DNA of 64,000 nucleotides from DATJGR01 sp041739525. Its GTDB lineage: Bacteria; Pseudomonadota; Gammaproteobacteria; Pseudomonadales; Azotimanducaceae. Shown in pieces: positions 60,741 through 64,000 of the stretch. The position numbers and the translations under genes are program-made. Location: assembly GCA_041739525.1 (NCBI GenBank), contig JBGSNQ010000023.1:1-64000 (forward strand). Direction: 5' to 3'. The notes under the pieces are model-generated. The model was not told the origin of the DNA and made no database searches. It worked only from the letters and a program-made list of their open reading frames with translations. The number at the start of each line of letters is the position of its first letter. The stretch's first letter is position 1.

Positions 60741-61366
60741 CGGCCGGAGAGCGCCGCAATCCAGTGATGGTCCGGATGCGCGCGCGTCAGTGCGTTCGCA
60801 AGCCATGCGCGCGCAGCGTCATCGAGTGCGGGCAAGCAGGCTGCGAAGTCGGCCTCATCTTTTGCACGCGCCGCCTTTGCCTTGTACAACAGCGCGCCTT
60901 GCGGTTTCAGAAACGGCACGCCGTTGCGCGTGCCGATCATCTGTGTGCGTGGCGCCTTGATCGACGGGTTGCGGCGAAATACCCATGTTTGGGCGTCGCC
61001 TTCCTCCAGCATGATGTCCATCCGCCAGGCATTCGCTGCCGTGTCGAGCACCCAGTTCTGGTGTTTGTCCGCCGGTGGAGTTGCGTGCGGCGCCAGCTTG
61101 CGCACCTCGCCGTCGCCGACGCTGTGCAAGTCGAACGCGTGCAAGTGTTGGCGGATCGCCGCGAAGTCGTCGCGCAGAATCGCGATCTCCAGGTCGTCGT
61201 GCTCACGCGTCTCGTGATCGAGCCACAGATCGATCGACCAACCGCCGACCACACACCAGTCGATGCCGACGCCGGCAAGCTGGGCCGCGGCCTGCTCGGG
61301 CCGCCACGCACGCCACGCCTCGAGTGGTGGACCGTCCCAGTGTTTGATCGTCAGCGTATTCACCAA
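60737..61366 (-). CDS. Nucleotidyltransferase-like protein (aminoglycoside-nucleotidyltransferase-type fold)
   Basis: A 209-residue protein. 'V-V-G-G-W-S-I-D-L-W-L' (G41-G42) and D58-L-E60 form the G-G-x-D/D-x-E pattern of ANT(2'')-like nucleotidyltransferases, with a third acidic residue in W-R-M-D-I-M. A drug-modifying role is possible but not shown; chromosomal relatives act on unknown small molecules. The start is a TTG at 61366 or GTG at 61363. The end overlaps the zinc-ribbon gene by 4 bases, tail to tail. Confidence 0.83.
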   Translation of the reverse strand: MVNTLTIKHWDGPPLEAWRAWRPEQAAAQLAGVGIDWCVVGGWSIDLWLDHETREHDDLEIAILRDDFAAIRQHLHAFDLHSVGDGEVRKLAPHATPPADKHQNWVLDTAANAWRMDIMLEEGDAQTWVFRRNPSIKAPRTQMIGTRNGVPFLKPQGALLYKAKAARAKDEADFAACLPALDDAARAWLANALTRAHPDHHWIAALSGR

Positions 61367-61409
61367 ATGGCGGTTCGCCCCACTCGGGGAGTTCTCACGT
61401 TTCGAGACC

Positions 61410-61856
61410 TTAGCGCAGATTGCCCGCGAGAAGCCTTGGAGATTTCCTTCGGAGCGTCAGGCCGATTACGAGCAATGTCAGTACCAAGGCTATTGTGAGT
61501 CGGTCCGACATCCGTTCCTCCAACAGAATGACGCCCAGTAGGCTTGCTATCGCTGGCACGCTCAATTGCACGACCGACGCGGTCATCGTCGTGATTTCTC
61601 GCAGAGCCGCGTACCAGATCAGGTAACCCAGTCCAGACGAGAATGCGCCGGACGCGACGGCAAGAATGAATCCGTCCCGATCGACCGAGGCGTCACGCGC
61701 AAACAGCAGCATGACGATTAACGCCATGGGAACCGACCGCAGGAAATTCGCGGCTGTCGTCTGAGCAGGGTCGTGGGTCCCGCTTCGCATCGAATAGCAA
61801 CCCCAGGCCACGCCCGCGATTGCCATCAGGAGGGCCGCCGATGTCGGTCGCCGCTG
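61410..61856 (-). pseudogene. Truncated DMT (EamA) permease, C-terminal half only
   Basis: Only the second EamA repeat is present, about 140 residues: 'T-S-A-A-L-L-M-A-I-A-G-V-A-W-G-C-Y-S' through 'G-A-F-S-S-G-L-G-Y-L-I-W-Y-A-A-L' and 'L-L-E-E-R-M-S'. A complete drug/metabolite transporter has two such repeats (about 290 residues). Reading upstream, the frame closes at a TGA at 61857-61859, so the first half is deleted. An ATG at 61826 could still start translation of a five-helix fragment. Confidence 0.8.
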
Positions 61857-61874
61857 TCAGGCTCCGGTAGGCAA

Positions 61875-62288
61875 ATGAGAAACACGCTGCATCGCTTCGC
61901 TGTCGAGCTGCTTCGGATGCTGCGCACGGGCGGAGGGATCGAGCGGAAATCTGTCTGGCACGTGATCAGGCGAGTCACGGAGAGCCCGTTGGCTCCGCCG
62001 TCGCTCGCCGAACTCGCCAACGAACTGCGGTTGAGCACGCGTACCCTGATTCGGCATCTGCGCAAGCAAGCGACTACCTACCAGGAACTGAAGGATCAAG
62101 TTCAATCGCAGTACGCGGCATCGATGCTCCGGCTCGGCAACACCACGGTCGAGGGACTCGCTGCCGATCTCGGATTCCACGATGCATCGAGCTTTCGACG
62201 CTCGTTCCAGAGGTGGCTGGGATGCGCGCCGTCGAAGTACCGCAGGGCTACGCGAGCGGTCTCCAAACAGAATCCCGGTCGCCGCTAG
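61875..62288 (+). pseudogene. Truncated AraC-family regulator, DNA-binding half
   Basis: A 137-residue frame containing the AraC/XylS double helix-turn-helix: 'L-A-N-E-L-R-L-S-T-R-T-L-I-R-H-L-R-K' and 'V-E-G-L-A-A-D-L-G-F-H-D-A-S-S-F-R-R-S-F-Q-R-W-L-G'. The ligand-binding N-terminal domain (about 200 residues) is missing. Its open frame begins right at the point where the opposite EamA gene is cut. It may be expressed as a small DNA-binding protein, or be a dead remnant. Confidence 0.75.
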
Positions 62289-62432
62289 CCCAACCAGGGA
62301 TTTCCACTAAGGTGGACTCACGATGCAGGTCGGATTCGACGACTGCGTGTCGCGATGCGGGAGCCGGTTCGAACCGCGCCGCACTGAGAACGCGTAAGCT
62401 GGTTGCTTTGCTCTGACAGGAAGGTCCATCAC

Positions 62433-63194
62433 ATGCAAAACGTCACGGTAGAAAAGCGCGGCGACGTCGCGCTCGTACGCTTCGATCGCCACGGAAATCT
62501 GAACGCATTCGATCAGGACACCATTCTGGCGCTCACCGACGTCGCGCGCGCCTTTCACGAAGACATTGAAACGCGCGCAGTTGTGTTGACAGGGACGGCA
62601 AACGCCTTTTCTGCCGGCATCGATCTGAAGGACCCGAAAACCTGGGCTGAACCCGAGAACGACGTCGAATTGCGCCAACGATCGTACCGCGGCGTGCGGC
62701 TGTGCCAGGCCTGGGAAGACATACCGCAAGTCACCGTCGCAGCGATCGAGGGTTTGGCCGTGGGCGCGGGCGTGGCCATCGCGCTCGCCTGCGATTGGCG
62801 AGTACTGGCGAGCGATGCCTATCTTTACGTTCCGGAGGTGAAGATCGGGCTGAATCTGCAATGGGGTGCGCTCCCGCGACTGATCTCACTCGTTGGGCCT
62901 GCGCGCGCGAAGCGCATCGTACTCTTGTGCGAAAAGATGGGAGCGCAACAGGCGGCGGCTTGGGGTTTGGTCGACGAAGTGGCGGAACGCGGCCATGCAG
63001 TGGAGCGCGCGCTGGAACTCGCCGGTCGCGTCGCCGAGATGCCGGCGGCGACGACGGCGATGGTGAAGGAAGCAATCAATGCGACCGCGAACGCACTGCA
63101 TCGCGCGAGCGGCTTTGCCGATGCGGATCAGAGTTCGCTCACGCGAACGTTCAAGGACGCCATCGCCGCGCGCCGCGACTTCACGGGGAAGTAG
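62433..63194 (+). CDS. Enoyl-CoA hydratase/isomerase (crotonase) family protein
   Basis: A 253-residue crotonase. Oxyanion regions are 'A-F-S-A-G-I-D-L-K-D' (A-G-I-D-L) and 'A-I-E-G-L-A-V-G-A-G-V-A-I-A-L-A-C-D-W-R'. The usual catalytic glutamates are not both evident: the segment after C-D-W-R reads 'V-P-E-V-K-I-G-L-N', with one acidic residue kept, so the exact reaction (hydratase, isomerase or other) is uncertain. AGGAAGG lies 8 bases before the ATG at 62433. Confidence 0.92.
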   Translation: MQNVTVEKRGDVALVRFDRHGNLNAFDQDTILALTDVARAFHEDIETRAVVLTGTANAFSAGIDLKDPKTWAEPENDVELRQRSYRGVRLCQAWEDIPQVTVAAIEGLAVGAGVAIALACDWRVLASDAYLYVPEVKIGLNLQWGALPRLISLVGPARAKRIVLLCEKMGAQQAAAWGLVDEVAERGHAVERALELAGRVAEMPAATTAMVKEAINATANALHRASGFADADQSSLTRTFKDAIAARRDFTGK

Positions 63195-63353
63195 CCGGGA
63201 CGGCATCGACGGGTTGTCGATCGCGACGCGCGATCGTCAGCGGCTCAACCACTCGACGATCGCGCTCGTGAACTCAAACTGCTCCCAGGTCATCGCCGGG
63301 TACTTCGACGTCTGCGAGAATGTCCCACCTTTCTCATTGACAGGAACATCCCG

Positions 63354-64000
63354 TTGGAAACCACTCACGTCTTCGCCGGCAATCCGTTCGACCGCGCAGA
63401 CGCACAACGTCGCGATGCAGAATGGCTCGCGACCGCCGAACGTAATCCCGGCAGCCGCTTCCTGCCGTTGGCGCGTTTGAATGTGCTCGTGCATGACACC
63501 GGCGAACTGCGTCTCGGCTGGTTGAGTCGTGCGGACGTCACGCGCCTCGACATTGCCGTTGCGCCAGTGTTCCTCGGCCTGCTCGACGGCGTCGCGCACT
63601 TCGCCATCGACGTTTCCGAGCTGGGCGATCCGGTACACGAACTGAACCTCGACGACGCGTGGCGCTTCGAAGACGCGCGCGCCGCCGCGATGCGCCTCGC
63701 GGTCGAAGAGACCGGCATCGTCGCGCAGAGTCGCGCGCAGGTCGGCTGGCATCGCAGCCACCGTCATTGCAGTGCGTGCGGCGCGCCGAGCGAACCGTCG
63801 CGCGGCGGCCACGTGCGGATCTGCGGTGCGTGCAAAACCGAGCATTTCCCACGCACCGATCCGGTGGCGATCATGCTGATTCTCGACGGCGACCGGTGTC
63901 TGCTCGGCCAGTCGCAGGGCCGGCTCGCGAGCACGGGCATGTATTCGGCGCTGGCGGGGTTCATCGATCAGGGCGAGTCGATCGAAGAAGCGGTGCGCCG
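63354..64000 (+). CDS. nudC: NAD+ diphosphatase / NADH pyrophosphatase, 5' part
   Basis: A partial gene that runs off the right edge, with 215 codons present. The N-terminal NUDIX-like domain is followed by a zinc ribbon C139-x-x-C142 and C157-x-x-C160, then 'F-P-R-T-D-P-V-A-I-M-L-I' and the start of the Nudix box, 'A-L-A-G-F-I-D-Q-G-E-S-I-E-E-A-V-R-R'. It hydrolyses NAD(H) to NMN(H) and AMP and removes NAD caps from RNA. The start is a TTG at 63354 with AGGAAC 7 bases before; no better ATG lies near. Confidence 0.92.
   Translation, partial: METTHVFAGNPFDRADAQRRDAEWLATAERNPGSRFLPLARLNVLVHDTGELRLGWLSRADVTRLDIAVAPVFLGLLDGVAHFAIDVSELGDPVHELNLDDAWRFEDARAAAMRLAVEETGIVAQSRAQVGWHRSHRHCSACGAPSEPSRGGHVRICGACKTEHFPRTDPVAIMLILDGDRCLLGQSQGRLASTGMYSALAGFIDQGESIEEAVR

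Noticed and set aside
1..64000. CRISPR arrays, tRNA or rRNA genes, prophage
   Set aside because: No regularly spaced repeats, no tRNA-like cloverleaf, no rRNA sequence and no phage structural genes were found on reading.

Overview
This is a GC-rich chromosomal segment of a free-living, aerobic, heterotrophic proteobacterium. Genes are densely packed on both strands, with many 1-4 base overlaps and mostly recognisable Shine-Dalgarno sites. Family content (DUF2799 lipoprotein, GlsB/YeaQ stress membrane protein, SYLF protein, CYP153-like P450, many beta-barrel and lipoprotein exports) points to a Gram-negative, probably gammaproteobacterial host, perhaps a Steroidobacter/Nevskia-type relative. 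The lineage is inferred, not shown. No tRNA, rRNA, CRISPR array, prophage or complete insertion sequence was seen. The only mobile-element trace is the 3' part of a REP-associated (RAYT/Y1) transposase at the left edge.

Layout. 1-5.4 kb: transposase remnant, AI-2E family permease, a Kelch/Ig-like lipoprotein and a group of small stress-type genes. 5.7-10 kb: epoxide hydrolase plus tag, a luciferase-like oxidoreductase, an MFS exporter. 10-14.9 kb: sulfotransferase-like gene, then a zinc metallopeptidase facing a large unrecognised protein, then another MFS transporter. 15-24 kb: SMP-30 lactonase, BBE-type FAD oxidase, esterase, oligoendopeptidase F, a ThDP enzyme and a DinB/CMD/SnoaL operon. 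24-29.8 kb: barrel protein, cupin, repeat lipoprotein, tandem GST-N protein, DUF488, MmcQ, GPH symporter, PRC-barrel/EF-hand protein. 30-32.8 kb: CYP153-like P450, GST, DUF2799 lipoprotein. 32.8-33.6 kb: a gene-free stretch with a small inverted-repeat element.

33.6-39.4 kb holds an amidase, a barrel protein, a VOC protein, two hydrolases and an alcohol dehydrogenase. 39.5-48.1 kb is the most coherent metabolic block: gap, ackA and xfp (a phosphoketolase shunt giving acetyl phosphate, ATP and triose flux), followed in the same direction by a two-subunit molybdenum hydroxylase of the IorAB type and a flavin aromatic-ring hydroxylase joined by overlapping stop/start codons. 48.1-53.1 kb: SYLF protein, periplasmic helical protein, and a leftward four-gene run (alpha/beta hydrolase, K+ channel, PhyH dioxygenase, glutaminase).

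53.4-64 kb: PlsC acyltransferase, flavin/PNPOx-like protein, a leftward run (quinone reductase, DUF4239-like protein, two Gfo/Idh/MocA oxidoreductases), START-domain protein, bactofilin with a zinc-ribbon partner, a nucleotidyltransferase-like gene, then a junction at about 61.86 kb where a DMT permease and an AraC regulator have both lost their 5' halves, a crotonase, and the start of nudC running off the right edge.
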